From Siphonodentalium dalli (lineage: Eukaryota; Mollusca; Scaphopoda; Gadilida; Siphonodentaliidae), in assembly GCA_032622095.1 (NCBI GenBank), contig CP136064.1:277599614-277663613 (forward strand): a stretch of DNA of 64,000 nucleotides, read 5' to 3'. A program made the position numbers and the translations under genes. Of the stretch, positions 22,790-36,735 are shown piece by piece; the first letter of the stretch is position 1; each line of letters begins with the position of its first letter. The notes below the pieces were generated by a model that was not told the origin of the DNA, ran no database searches, and saw only the letters and a program-made list of their open reading frames with translations.

Positions 22790-24888
22790 AGAAGTAAAAA
22801 CTATATAGTTCCACTAGTATCGAAATTTGCCAGTAAATATTATGCACTTATCTCGAAAGAATAAACCATACAGGTATTTTGAAGCAATGTGTTAACAGCA
22901 TCGTTACATGTGGAACTACCAAAATTTTACTCCACATGTCGTTAGCTTTGGTAAACATGCAATTTATACGTATGTTGCCGTTCATATTCTGAGAAAATGC
23001 CTGAAAAAAATGCCAGTGTAATGAACGAAACCTAATTGAGAAGCTCTTTATCGTCCACTGCTTTTGGGAAACGAAATCATGGACGATTTTTATCAGGTAC
23101 GACCATTGTATTTTTAATTGCCTGACAAACATCAAGAACATGTTATATCTTCACCTTCATCTACGTTGAGCTTTGTTCACTATAAAAATTATAATGGCAG
23201 TATAACTGCACTGAAATTTAATTGTAATAATATATTTCACATGCATGGAGCACTCAGACTAATTAAAAGTTGACGAATTTTAAATATGCACACTCAAATG
23301 CAAAATTCATTCAATACTAGTAGGTCAAACTATTTTTTTTTACAGAAACTGGGCGGCATGAAGTAATTCCATTAAAACGTTATTATAAATCCATTATTGT
23401 CGTAGTCAAACGAGCAAGTGCAATTTGCCCAGTTTCGTACATTTGATCTCCGATATTATCAGACTCGGTGTATAATATATTGTCCCAATTTACCTATGTT
23501 TCACCCAAATATGACACCGGGATGTTTAGCTGGAAGTTAAACTTACGGGGAATTATATACCGATAACAGTCTACAGCGCAACTAACATTTTTGAATTTTA
23601 TCTCGAGTCTAGGTTGTTGCTTGTGGACTCATGGACTAATTCGGGAGCTATTATAGACGAGACACTGGTAAGTACGTATATATATATATAGAATGCAGGC
23701 ATTTCTTGGCAAATAAGCCAAACTTAAAGATGCCATGTCAAATTTGACACCATAAAATCACCATCTGTTTGTTTTCCACAACAAAAATTAAACCGGACAC
23801 AAGATCGCATGGATGTGAGGTTTTGATAGCCAAATGCCGACTTTCGAAAGATGAAGTTTTAACACGTTTGGATTTATTTGTCAGCCTGGCAAAAAAATCA
23901 ATGATCGCCTCTTATAAAGAGCGTCCAATTTTCGCCGACCAAATGTGTTAGGTTATAAAGAGCGTTCTCAGTTGGAATCTTTTGTACTTATTTTCAGTGT
24001 AAAACTTATACCTTAATCGTATTTAAATTCACGCAGTGCTATTTTTCACGCACTCATCGGTGTGCGAATTTAAAACCGAGCGAAAAATAGTACAACTCCT
24101 GAGTTTATAGCGAACCACAGGGGAAAGCAGATGTATATGTTGATGAGTTACATACATTACGGAAGGCTGGACTGAATATAGGCAACTAGACCTGTTTTAT
24201 ACGGATATATATTACATGCGGGTGACCATCATAAAAATCCTTTCTCATAAATGTATACCAGTGATAAGCCAAGGTACGGCAAATGGATATATAGTTTTCG
24301 ATGCTCACGTTTCGTGCCATATATGCATCCAGTGACACCATGACCAAACAGACTGAATTATTTATGCCAACACAACCCTCAGCCAAGTGTTGCTTTTTTT
24401 CTGAAGTCAGCTGACTGGTATATGTGGCTGTGGTTTTACTTCTTTCGAGTTTATTCCAATGATGTCTTTAACTATTTCAATTGAGTATCTCAGAGAATAA
24501 ATCCAAATCTTTTAGGAAAATATTGTTGTCAGTTTTGAATTCGCCCAGCTATGTGTGCGAATTCAAAATCAAGCGAAATATAGTACCGCGAATTTAAATA
24601 GGAGTAAGGTAGATGTTTTTGTTTATTTTCGAGATGCTGTGTCGTGCGAATGGTGGTGATTGGCTGATTGCAGGTTTTTTTTCTTCAGTTTTCAGTTTTC
24701 GTATTGTAAAATTCTCGAATAGATCTTGTATGGTATTAAGCAGATAGTATATGAAGATAACTAAACATTGGTTTGAAAATAATTATTCTAATTTAGAGAG
24801 CGTATAGTGATTTAGCATGCGCCCACTATTTGCAGCTACACGTTACTCTGGATCATAAATGCGTAATTTCACAGAAAGTATATATAGA
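22790..24888. other. 2.1 kb without recognised gene
   Basis: Short open frames only. Two ttataaagagcgt(c/t) motifs (about 23915 and 23955) recur near 6150-6200. A gcgaattt/aaattcgc-type inverted pair is seen around 24050-24090 and again at 24540-24575. Function is unknown. Confidence 0.35.
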
Positions 24889-24889
24889 A

Positions 24890-25075
24890 GGTCGGGGGTT
24901 ATAGATTACATGTATATATAATAAGTCAAATACAGTTTGTTAATGTATATAGTATCGGAAAATAAATACGCAGGACATTCCAAGCTTTACATATCATGTT
25001 CTACATGCATATATATCTAACGATAATGATGGCAATTAGTGATTGACTGTCGTTCAATTCCATATATTATATGGC
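24890..25075 (+). repeat. Dispersed repeat, copy 2
   Basis: Same direction as copy 1 at 22069-22290, with about 90% visual identity over the shared blocks. Confidence 0.8.
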
Positions 25076-25599
25076 CCACTTCAGCCAATAACATAACAAT
25101 TTTGAGTGCAGGCCTTCATAAAATAACTTCATAATATCGCAAAGGGATATAATATGCAGATTATATCTGGGGTATAAGCGTTATTAGGTACTACCTTGAT
25201 ATATTTTTGCCCCAGATGAACTTTCTTTAGCTACAACAATGGTGATACTAAACAAAAGATTATGATATATATATGATAAATTGCTGTGCATGTATACATG
25301 CAAGAGAACACTAATAAATAATGCCTACACACCAAGGGTGTTTTTTCAGGAACAGAAACAAAAAAATACTCACATTGGTCGCTGAGTAGGCGGAGTTGTG
25401 TAACATAATAATTCAAATGTTCATGCGTAAATTAATAGTATTATTTTTCCATATTGTCATCGATTTCTTTTCATGTTACTTATCAAGCTAAGAACAATGT
25501 ATTATTCACGAACAACTGCTCAGATATATAGATATATCATTCGGGTGTTCATAGTGCAATATGTTTAGTTTTGAATAATACCGGAATTAGTAATACCGC

Positions 25600-26112
25600 T
25601 CTAAACGTCATATGTTGTGGCGAAAATAAACACAGACTACCACCGAAAACCAGAACGTTAGATGAGAACAAATCGGAACTATATCTCAAAACTTTCAGTG
25701 ATGCTTTTATGGAACAGGGAAATTAAATGGTTGGGCAACTAGACAGTGGTGAGCACGAAATTGCTATTAACCAAGCTTGTGCATGGGAAAATAAATAAAC
25801 TTTTCGTGGACACGACACAAACAGTTTTAGGGAGACGAAGGGAACACGTACACGTTTATGCAGGGCGCTCTAAGATTGATAAGCCTTGGTTTGATGCGAA
25901 ATGCGAACAACAACGGAAATTATTTTACAAAACGAGAAGTAGATACAGAGGAAACAAATCTTTTAACAACAAACTGAAAAGGCGCAAAGCAGGGAAAGTA
26001 TATCGGAGAACCATGAATAGTAAGATAAATACAATGAACGATATTTGCTGTAGAGAACTAAGGTTGCATGATGTCTTCTTCAAAAGAATTTTGGAAAACA
26101 CTTAAGAGGTAT
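25600..26112 (+). pseudogene. LINE fragment: linker between endonuclease and reverse transcriptase
   Basis: The frame at 25746-26105 includes KPWFDAKCEQQRKLFYKTRS and a Lys/Arg-rich continuation (VYRRTMNSKIN), the usual segment N-terminal to reverse transcriptase in invertebrate LINEs. The preceding 150 bases, in other frames, read RTLDENKSELYLKTFSDAF. The copy stops where the satellite array begins. It is truncated at both ends and frameshifted. Confidence 0.65.
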
Positions 26113-26114
26113 AC

Positions 26115-29100
26115 ACATATTGCTGTAACGACTGTCCCGTTCTGTCACAAAGGTTACTACTGGGACGCAGATAACGATGAGAAATAAAATCACCTCTATA
26201 AACTACTGTAACGTCTGTCCCGCTCTGTCCCAAGGGTTACTACTGGGACGCAGATAATCACCAGAAATAAAAACGATTCTATAAACTTATGTAAAGTCTG
26301 TCCCGCTCTGTCCCAAGGGTTACTACTGGAACGCAGATAATCACCAGAAATCAAAACGATTCTATAAACTTATGTAAAGTCTGTCCCGCTCTGTCCCAAG
26401 GGTTACTACTGGAACGCAGATAATTACCAGAAATAAAAACGATTCTATAAAATTCTGCTCTGTCCCAAGGGTTACTACTGGAACGCAGATAATCACCAGA
26501 AATAAAAACGATTCTATAAACTTATGTAAAGTCTGTCCCGCTCTGTCCCAATGTCTACTACTGGAACGCAGCTAATCACTACAAATAAAAACGATTTCTT
26601 AAACTGTTGTAACGTTTGTCCCGCTCTGTCTCAAGGGTTACTACTGGATCACAGATAACGATGAGAAATAAAAAAAAATCTTTAAACTGCTGTAACGTCT
26701 GTCCCGCTCTGTCCCAAGGGTTACTACTGGAACGCAGATAATCACCAGAAATAAAAACGATTCTATAAACTTCTGTAAAGTCTGTCCCGCTCTGTCCCAA
26801 TGGTTACTACTGGAACGCAGATAATCACCAGAAATAAAAACGATTCTATAAAATTCTGCTCTGTCCCAAGGGTTACTACTGGAACGCAGCTAATCACTAC
26901 AAATAAAAACGATTTCTTAAACTGTTGTAACGTTTGTCCCGCTCTGTCCCAAGGGTTACTACTGGATCACAGATAACGATGAGAAATAAAAAAAAATCTT
27001 TAAACTGCTGTAACGTCTGTCCCGCTCTGTCCCAAGGGTTACTACTGGAACGCAGATAATCACCAGAAATAAAAACAATTCTTTAAACTTCTGTAACGTC
27101 TGTCCCGCTCTGTCCCAAGGTCTACTACTGGAACGCAGATAATAACCAGATATAAAAACAATTCTCTAAACTTCTGTAACGTCTGTCCCGCTCTGCCCCA
27201 AGGGTTACTACTGGGACGCAACTAATCACCAGAAATAAAAACAATTCTATAAACTTATGTATCGTCTGTCCCGCTCTGTCCCAAGAGTTACTACTGGGAC
27301 GCAGATAACGATGAGAAATAAAAACACTTCTCTAAGTGTCTACTGAGACGCAGATAACCATTATAACTAAGTATATATATATATATGTATTCTATCAGCT
27401 TTTGTAACGCTTGTCCCGCTCTGTCCCAAGGGTTACTACTGGGACTCAGATAACGATGAGAAATAAAAAAAATTCTTTAAACTGCTGTAACATCTGTCCC
27501 GCTCTGTCCCAAGGGTTACTACTGTAACGCAGATAATCACCAGAAATAAAAACGATTCTATAAACTTATGTAAAGTCTGTCCCGCTCTGTCCCAAGGGTT
27601 ACTACTGGAACGCAGATAATCACCAGAAATAAAAACGATTCTATAAAATTCTGCTCTGTCCCAAGGGTTACTACTGGAACGCAGCTAATCACTACAAATA
27701 AAAACGATTTCTTAAACTGTTGTAACGTTTGTCCCGCTCTGTCCCAAGGGTTACTACTGGATCACAGATAACGATGAGAAATAAAAAAAAATCTTTAAAC
27801 TGCTGTAACGTCTGTCCCGCTCTGTCCCAAGGGTTACTACTGGAACGCAGATAATCACCAGAAATAAAAACAATTCTTTAAACTTCTGTAACGTCTGTCC
27901 CGCTCTGTCCCAAGGTCTACTACTGGAACGCAGATAATAACCAGATATAAAAACAATTCTATAAACTTCTGTAACGTCTGTCCCGCTCTGCCCCAAGGGT
28001 TACTACTGGGACGCAGCTAATCACCAGAAATAAAAACAATTCTATAAACTTATGTATCGTCTGTCCCGCTCTGTCCCAAGAGTTACTACTGCATGGGACG
28101 CAGATAACGATGAGAAATAAAAACACTTCTCTAAGTGTCTACTGAGACGCAGATAACCATTATAACTAAGTATATATATATATGTATTCTATCAGCTTTT
28201 GTAACGCTTGTCCCGCTCTGTCCCAAGGGTTACTACTGGGACTCAGATAACGATGAGAAATAAAAAAAATTCTTTAAACTGCTGTAACGTCTGTCCCGCT
28301 CTGTCCCAAGGGTTACTACTGTAACGCAGATAATCACCAGAAATAAAAACGATTCTATAAACTTATGTAAAGTCTGTCCCGCTCTGTCCCAAGGGTTACT
28401 ACTGGAACGCAGATAATCACCAGAAATAAAAACGATTCTATAAAATTCTGCTCTGTCCCAAGGGTTACTACTGGAACGCAGATAATCACCAGAAATAAAA
28501 ACGATTTCTTAAACTGTTGTAACGTTTGTCCCGCTCTGTCCCAAGGGTTACTACTGGATCACAGATAACGATGAGAAATACAAAAAAATCTTTAAACTGC
28601 TGTAACGTCTGTCCCGCTCTGTCCCAAGGGTTACTACTGGGACGCAGATAATCACCAGAAATAAAAACAATTCTTTAATCTTCTGTAACGTCTGTCCCGC
28701 TCTGTCCCAAGGTATACTACTGGAACGCAGATAATAACCAGATATAAAAACAATTCTCTAAACTTCTGTAACGTCTGTCCCGCTCTGCCCCAAGGGTTAC
28801 TACTGGGACGCAGCTAATCACCAGAAATAAAAATAATTCTATAAACTTATGTATCGTCTGTCCCGCTCTGTCCCAAGAGTTACTACTGGGACGCAGATAA
28901 CGATGAGAAATAAAAACACTTCTCTAAGTGTCTACTGAGACGCAGATAACCATTATAACTAAGTATATATATATGTCTTCTATCAGCTTTTGTAACGCTT
29001 GTTCCGCTCTGTCCCAAGGGTTACTACTGGGACTCAGATAACGATGAGAAATAACATCATTACTACAAGTTGCTGTAACGTCTGTCCTGCTCTGCCCCAA

Positions 29101-29575
29101 GGGTTACTACTGGAACGTAGATAATCACCAGATATAAAAACAATTCTCTAAACTTCTGTAACGTCTGTCCCGCTCTGCCCCAAGGGTTACTACTGGGACT
29201 CAGATAACGATGAGAAATAACATCATTACTACAAGTTGCTGTAACGTCTGTCCTGCTCTGCCCCAAGGGTTACTACTGGAACGTAGATAATCACCAGATA
29301 TAAAAACAATTCTCTAAACTTCTGTAACGTCTGTCCCGCTCTGCCCCAAGGGTTACTACTGGGGCGCAGCCAATCACCAGAAATAAAAACAATTCTATAA
29401 ACTTCTGTATCGTCTGGCCGCTCTGTCCCAAGAGTTACTACTGGGACGCAGATAACGATGAGAAATAAAAACACTTCTCTAAGTGTCTATTGAGACGCAG
29501 ATAACTTATAACTAAGTATATATAAGTCTTCTATCAGCTTGTGTAACGCTTGTCCCGCTCTGTCCCAAGGCTTTC
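26115..29575. repeat. Satellite S1 array, about 75-85-bp monomers with higher-order structure
   Basis: The monomer contains gtctgtcccgctctgtccca, agggttactactgg(a/g)acgcag, ataatcaccagaaataaaaa and ttctataaactt. About 40 monomers follow in one direction. A distinctive variant group (ctctaagtgtctactgagac, then aactaagtatata, then tctatcagctt(t)tgtaacgctt) recurs at about 27370, 28170, 28970 and 29515. That defines a higher-order period near 800 bp, with the last unit shortened. The minus-strand frames reading WDRAGQTLQ are satellite translations, not a gene. Confidence 0.95.
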
Positions 29576-29589
29576 TACATGGGACAAAA

Positions 29590-32205
29590 ACATACCCCAT
29601 AACTTTCTGCTCACGTTTATTGCCTATTGCCGTATCTAATTATACGCATATATAGTTCTCAAAAGTAGTGTTTAAATGTTGAATTATTCATGAAGGGGGT
29701 GGCTGTGCTTTCGAATGATTATAATAAGTATTTTTTGATTGCGTAAAACGCGAGAACATTAAGTTTATATCTCTGTTCCTCATTCCCGTTACTCGGAATA
29801 ATTTACGTTTTTAGCTAATTTTCGATTCATCGCTCGACGTTCCTGGCCAATTATACGCATAGTTCTCAAAAGTAGTGTTTAAATGTTGCAATATTAAAGA
29901 AGGAATTAGGGAGAGGCTATGCTTTCGAATGATGTATACTATGTATTGTTTCATAGCTTTAAACACGAAACATTTGAACTCTGTTCCTCATTCCTGTTAC
30001 TCCAAATAGTATCTTTTTTACTAGGAAGTTGTTCCTTTTCGTTGTTTAGTTCCTGCTACTCCAAATAGTCATTTGTTTTTACTCGGAAGTTGTTCCTGTT
30101 CCTCGTTCCGTTCCTGTTACTCTAAATAGTCAATTCTTACCCGAAGCTGTTCCTATTCCTGGTTTGAGATAACTCCGCCTACTGAGTTTTCTGATTAGCT
30201 GAGCCATATATCCTATATATAGGTATTTGTCCGGAGCATCTAGATCTCGCCCGAAAATATATCAATCATTTTTCAAACTTTTTCAGAACTTTGTTGAACA
30301 AAAAGCATCAAATGTGCGCGGGAATTATGTGCCAGAAATTGGTACAGTGAGATACTCTTTCCATTTCTTAAATACTTGGCAGTGACATTGCGTAATTCGT
30401 GAGAAATCTGCGACTTTCTGAGAAGAATATGTTACGTTCTTCGGGGTGATAATTTCCGATTCACCGCTCGACGTTCCTGGCCAATTATACGCTTTGTTTG
30501 CAAAACTAGTGTCTATATGTTGCAATATTACTGAAGGAGAGATGCTATGCTTTCGAATGATGTACAATATGTATTGTTCCATAGCGTAAAACGCGAGAAA
30601 TATGAGGTTATATAAATGTACTCGGACTTTTTTCGTTTTTTGGATAATTTCTGATTTACCGCTCGACGTTCCTGGCCAATTATACGCTTTGTTCGCAAAA
30701 ATAATGTCTAAATGTTGTAATATTAATGAAAGGGATATGCTATGCTTTCGAATGATGTATAATATGTATTGTTCCATAGCGTAAAACACGAGAAATATGA
30801 GGTTATATAAATGTACTCGGACTTTTTTCGTTTTTTGGATAATTTCTGATTTACCGCTCGACGTTCCTGGCCAATTATACGCTTTGTTCGCAAAAATAAT
30901 GTCTAAATGTTGTAATATTACTGAAAGGGATATGCTATGCTTTCGAATGATGTATAATATGTATTGTGCCATAGCGTAAAACGCGAGAAATATGAGGTTA
31001 TATAAATGTACTCGGACTTTTTTCGTTTTTTGGATAATTTCTGATTTACCGCTCGACGTTCCTGGCCAATTATACGCTTTGTTCGCAAAAATAATGTCTA
31101 AATGTTGTAATATTAATGAAAGGGATATGCTATGCTTTCGAATGATGTATAATATGTATTGTGCCATAGCGTAAAACGCGAGAATTATGAGGTTATATAA
31201 ATGTACTCGGACTTTTTTCGTTTTTTGGATAATTTCTGATTTACCGCTCGACGTTCCTGGCCAATTATACGCTTTGTTCGCAAAAATAATGTCTAAATGT
31301 TGTAATATTAATGAAAGGGATATGCTATGCTTTCGAATGATGTATAATATGTATTGTTCATAGCGTAAAACGCGAGAAATATGAGCTGATATATAATGTT
31401 CCTCATTATTGTTACTCGGAATTTTTTTCGTTTTTTTTGCTAATTTACGATTCACCGCTCGACATTCCTGAACAAATAAACGCTTAGTTCTCAGAAGTAG
31501 CGATTAAATGTTGAAATATTAAAGAAGGGGAGAGGCTATACTTTTGAATGATGTATAACATTGTATTGATTCATTGCGTAAAATGCGAGAAAATTTAGCT
31601 TATATATATGTTCCTCATTCCTGTTACTCGAAATGTTTTTCGTTTTTAGCTAATTTCTTATTCACCGCTCGCCTTTCCTGGCCAATTTACGCTTAGTTCT
31701 CAAAAGTGGTGTTTAAATGTTGCAATATTAAAGAAGGAGAGATGCTATGCTTTCGAATGATGTATAAAATTGTATTGTGTCATTGCGTAAAATGCGAGAA
31801 AATTGAGCTTATATATCTGTTCCTCATTCCTGTTCCTCGGAACTTTTTCGTTTTTAGCTAATTTCTTATTCACCGGTCGCCATTCCTGGCCAATTAAACG
31901 CTTAGTTCTCAAAAGTGGTGTTACATGTTGCAATATTAAGGAAGGAGAGAGGCTATGCTTTCGAATGATGTTTAAAATTGTATTGTTTCATTGCGTAAAA
32001 TGCGAGAAATTTGAGCTTATATATCTGTTCCTCATTCCTGTTACTCGGAACTTTTTCGTTTTTAGCTAATTTCTTATTCACCGCTCGCCATTCCTGGCCA
32101 ATTAAACGCTTAGTTCTCAAAAGTGGTGTTACATGTTGCAATATTAAAGAAGGAGAGAGGCTATGCTTTCGAATGATGTATAAAATTGTATTGTTTCTAT
32201 AACTC
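29590..32205 (-). repeat. Satellite S2 array, reverse orientation (about 195-210-bp units)
   Basis: Units carry cgcgagaaatatgaggttat, tcaccgctcgacgttcctgg, ccaattatacgctt(t/a)gtt and atgctttcgaatgatgtata. Between about 30540 and 31380 five units are almost identical with exactly 195-bp spacing; elsewhere spacing is about 205-210 bp. The 195-bp period is divisible by three, which keeps a 376-codon minus-strand frame open (30325-31455). In the neighbouring 208-bp units the frame breaks, so the frame is a by-product of unit length. Confidence 0.9.
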
Positions 32206-32930
32206 CACGGATGTCCGGCTAACTCAGTTATTTTTTACGAGATAGTTCCATGGAATCCTATACATTTCTCTCAAGGTTCAAATAACATTTTCATATAAAG
32301 TCTACGCCTTTCTTTCCAACTCTCAGCTTAATTGTCCTCATTTTTGGGCTGGTGCTCTCTAAGTGAACAATAGGTGCTGGGGCAATTACAGTTCAATACA
32401 TTACTTTATATCTCTATCTATATTTTCATCAATAACTTCTCATCACATTCTCAACTCCAACAATACACAATCACCAATCTGCTAACTACAGATGTAGATG
32501 TGTATATGTATAGATGTAGATATGTATAGATGTAGATATGTAGACTCTAAACGATGAGTTTTGAGTCTGGATGTCTCCTTGTACTTGTAGAATACTTTTG
32601 CAAACATTATTAAAACTTTAGCTCCATTAATTAACTGTTTATAATTGAGTTTGTTGAAAACTCAGTACCTTCTATTCAACAATGAAAACCAACTGACATT
32701 TCGCGGTTAAACCAACCCATCCCAATAAAAGTATTGGGCTGACTTAGGTTTTAGCGCGAAACTATATATTAAAGTAATACGATTTGTTTATGAGGGATAG
32801 TGAAGTGCAGTTAAGATTAATTACGGACTAATTAAGTGTTAAAGAGTTAGTAAGACATGCACATGCAGATATTATTAAAATCCTACATTTGATGCATTAT
32901 TTACCTTTACATGTAAATATATCACCGCCA
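32206..32930. other. Non-satellite insert between S2 blocks
   Basis: About 720 bp interrupting the S2 array. It includes a small tandem repeat of gatgtagatatgtata at about 32490-32545. No gene or clear TIRs were seen. Confidence 0.5.
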
Positions 32931-33915
32931 CATTTCATTGCGTAAAATGCGAGAAAATTGAGCTTATATATCTGTTCCTCATTCCTGTTACTCGGAATTT
33001 GTTACGGTTTTAGCTAATTTCTTATTCACCGCTCGCCGTTCCTGGCCAATTTACGCTTAGTTCTCAAAAGTGGTGTTTAAATGTTGCAATATTAAAGAAG
33101 GAGAGATGCTATGCTTTCGAATGATGTATAAAATTGTATTGTTTCGTTGCGTAAAATGCGAGAAAATTGAGCTTATATATCTGTTCCTCATTCCTGTTAC
33201 TCGGAATTTGTTTCGTTTTTAGCTAATTTCTGATTCACCGCTCGCCGTTCCTGGCCAATTATACGCTTAGTTCTCAAAAGTGGTGTTTAAATGTTGCAAT
33301 ATTAAAGAAGGAGAGATGCTATGCTTTCGAATGATGTATAAAATTGTATTGTTTCGTTGCGTAAAATGCGAGAAAATTGAGCTTATATATCTGTTCCTCA
33401 TTCCTGTTACTCGGAATTTGTTTCGTTTTTAGCTAATTTCTGATTCACCGCTCGCCGTTCCTGGCCAATTATACGCATAGTTCTCAAAAGTTGTGTTTAA
33501 ATGTTGCAATATTAAAGGAGAGAGGCTATGCTTTCGATTGATGTACAACACGTATTGTTTCATTGCGTAAAATGCGTGAAAATTAAGTTTATATATCTGT
33601 TCCTCATTTCTGTTACTCGGAAATTGTTTCGTTTTTGCTAATTCCCGATTCACCGCTCGACGTTCCTGACCAGTTATACTCTTAGTTCTCATAATTAGTG
33701 TTTAAATGTTGCAATATTCACGAATTGGAGAGGCTATTCTTTCGAATGATGTAAAATATGGATTGTTCCATAGCGTAAAACGCTTGAAATATGAGCTTAT
33801 ATATCTGTTCCTCGTTCCTGTTACTCGAAATAGTCATTCTGTTACTCGGAAGTGGTTCCTGTTCCTCGTTCCGATCCTGTTACTCGAAATAGTCAATCCC
33901 TATATAAACACTTAA
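32931..33915 (-). repeat. Satellite S2 array, second reverse block
   Basis: Resumes with attgcgtaaaatgcgagaaa. About five units run to the ctgttactcgaaatagtcaa end, which mirrors the start of the forward block at 21085-21130. Confidence 0.9.
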
Positions 33916-34616
33916 TATATCAAAAATGGCACCTTTGTCTGGGTCATTAGGACTACGTTTCTTCGAGATATCTTTGATTATGCCAAGTACATGTAACATG
34001 CTATTGTTGGTTATATGATCGTATCGCTCACTATGGACACTCCGTGACTATCAATCACAAACGTTTGTCAGATACATGGTGACATAACTATAGCGTTTGG
34101 TGGCGACTCGACCCTCCCAAGTCCGAACAGCTGTAAAGTGTCAGAAGTTGAGTTTCCAAGATAGTTTGACAAACGTTTGAGTGGGACTAGGCCCTACCTT
34201 ATGTGTCGGCGGGGGTGGAATGGGACACCCACATATTGCCATGTCACTGCATGTGCATGATATTGCTAGCTGATACAACAATGAACAAGGGGGTGAAACT
34301 ACCAGACACCGTGTCGCCATGTCCATGTGTATTAAAGATGTGTATATTTCATCCCACAATGATCCAAAATTACCGCCGTCCAGAGGGGTTCAAACAGGGC
34401 ACCCATTCCATTTATTTGCTCCTTGGCCGATTTTGTTTACCCTACAACAACCTTTGTTTGACCTAAATCGGTCAAATGGTCGAGTAATATTTTAGGCCCA
34501 TTTAATGTTCCCTTGAACTGTGTTTCGGAAACCGTCTATTAGATATAGCCAATACCAGATACTATAAGCCGTTATATGAAGTGTATATGACTGAATGGGG
34601 ACGAAATAAAAATAAA

Positions 34617-34790
34617 AATCCCATGTCCTAAACCAGCCACCATAGCATGGAATGCACAAGGAATTGCTAATAAATTAGGCAACAAGGAATGCCTGAAATT
34701 ACTAGAAAAGTATGATTTCATAACCATTTCTGAAACATTCACGCATCACTCATCGTCAGAGATTGAAATGTTTTAGTCGTTATTTGGTGG
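34617..34790 (+). pseudogene. LINE fragment: start of APE-type endonuclease
   Basis: From 34640 the frame reads TIAWNAQGIANKLGNKECLK and then YDFITISETF, matching the opening of LINE apurinic-type endonucleases (WN.. G(I/L).NK and the .I.ETW-like box). It ends within 150 bases. A related 25-bp piece lies inverted at 20915-20939. Confidence 0.6.
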
Positions 34791-36600
34791 GAGAATCTGG
34801 ATTCAGAATCCTAAACCGATTACGAGGCGGGGCTAAATCGAGATTACACGGATTCTAGGTCAGATTTAGAAATCCACGTGGTCTCAGATATATGTTTAAT
34901 GTTCTCCCAGCGTCAAACATGGCAGCATTAGCTATTGTATTTGACACAAATATCGTTTGTATCTCACATTTATAATGTTCATGTTTGTTGTGAAAGTCAT
35001 ACGTTTCTTCTGTGTATATACATGGCACCTAATTAGCTGACAATCCGACTTAATCGCATCTTTTTTTCAAGTTAAAGTGTGTTTATTGATGAGGCCATGA
35101 TGGCAAGCATTTCTAACAGCTCTAGATCTCCTGAATCAAATTTTGAAGAAGTGGAGAACACACGAAACGTGTCAGTTGTACAGGGACGTGACGACAGGGG
35201 TTGGTTGGGGTGTAGCGACCCCCCCCCCGAACTTTGGTACAATTTTCTTAGCTGTACAGTCATCCATAATACGTGAGGTAAATCAGGATTCTTTTGACTA
35301 ATTAATCCAAATAATGATACGTACAAGCCAGCAAACGCAACAAACAAACCCGATTTTAAACAAATACATATACAAACTTATGACTAACTCGGGGGAGGGG
35401 GTGATCGGTGATCTGTATATATGTTCAACTTGTTTTGGTAGTCATGTTGCTTTCCCATTACTAGTTATTTATTTGTCAGTGTAATAATATATGGGAGAGG
35501 TGCCATTAGGTGAGTCAGTACTTGTCCTCCAATCCCATTGTCGGTAAAAACAAATGTATGTGTTATATATCATGTGTTATCTAAATTTGACAAATAAATA
35601 TGTTTAAACTAAACTTTGGTACATTTCCAGCAGTTGGAAATTTCATGCCTGACACAACATTAGTTGGCCATAAGTTTGACACCATAACCATATATAGGTT
35701 GGAATTGTTCTCATTGTTTGATTTTTCAACCAGTAAAAGTTGGTAGTTTTTCCAATCTTAGGGTGTGTCAGGTTGGATATTCGCAAGGGGTGCAAATGAA
35801 ATTCTGCGAACCTGTGAGTTTGAATAATTGGTTCAAGGGTGGGGGCGCAGTTGGCCGGAAATTTGACGGAGCACTCCTATGGGAAACCTCTAGCCACGTC
35901 CCTTGAACTTGTACGTGGGTACTTAATCAATTAATTGACTGACTTTTCCACTATATAGTTCCCTGATCCTAGAATAACCTTGACATGTGTTTTTGTGCGA
36001 TTGGGAGATGCAGTTCACGTGCGATCACAAGACCACAACATCAGCTTCATGGGCAAAGCTTTATTTTCCAACTATTGTACAGCACGTTGGCCAAAAAAAT
36101 GCATGTGTTTCTGCACTATTCAGAGACCATTGTGCAAAACGACTGCATTTAACGAAACAAAACATTTTAAATATGAAATTGCTATAAGACTAAATAGTAC
36201 ATACGTGTATCTGATAATCCATCGATATCATATAATCCTACTAATTCTTGAATAAGAAGGAGCATATAATAACGAACAAAGCAGAAGACATATCGATCCA
36301 TGCAGGTTGACATGAATTCGGTCAATGGTGACGTATCCGCCGAATTTGAAATCGACATGCATTCGGGCGGTATTTTGTGGATGGAATTATGAAATGAACA
36401 TGATGAAAGTGACAATGAAATTGACAATGATTCGCTTCAATTTCGCCATCAACCGAAGTGCTTCCCCAGCGTTACTATCAATAACATTATTATTTGGCTA
36501 ATTTCAGTAATATTCTCCAAGTTTACACCCGATAACACAAATTTATATATATATTCTGCAATAATTTGTACACAAGGGACGGATTCTTATGTTTTATTGT
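34791..36600. other. 1.8 kb without recognised gene
   Basis: Open frames at 35079-35276 (+) and 35072-35347 (-) overlap and show no domain. A poly-C run sits at about 35220. Polyadenylation-like aataaa occurs near 35596. Nothing decisive was found. Confidence 0.35.
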
Positions 36601-36735
36601 GTTTTTAAACTCCGAGGTGGGGAAATCTCGGTTTGTTTACATTATGAACGTTTGAGTCCGTAATCGGAATCAGAATCTGAATCCAGATTACGACGAAATA
36701 ACGATTGATTACGATTACGGTCTGTTCGTTTATAA

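Noticed and set aside
30325-31455. 376-codon minus-strand ORF as a repeat protein gene
   Set aside because: It is produced by a satellite unit length divisible by three. Neighbouring units of other length break it, and there is no signal peptide, domain or splice support.
35079-35347. Gene with overlapping frames on both strands
   Set aside because: No motif, poly-C run inside, no splice context. Kept as unrecognised DNA.
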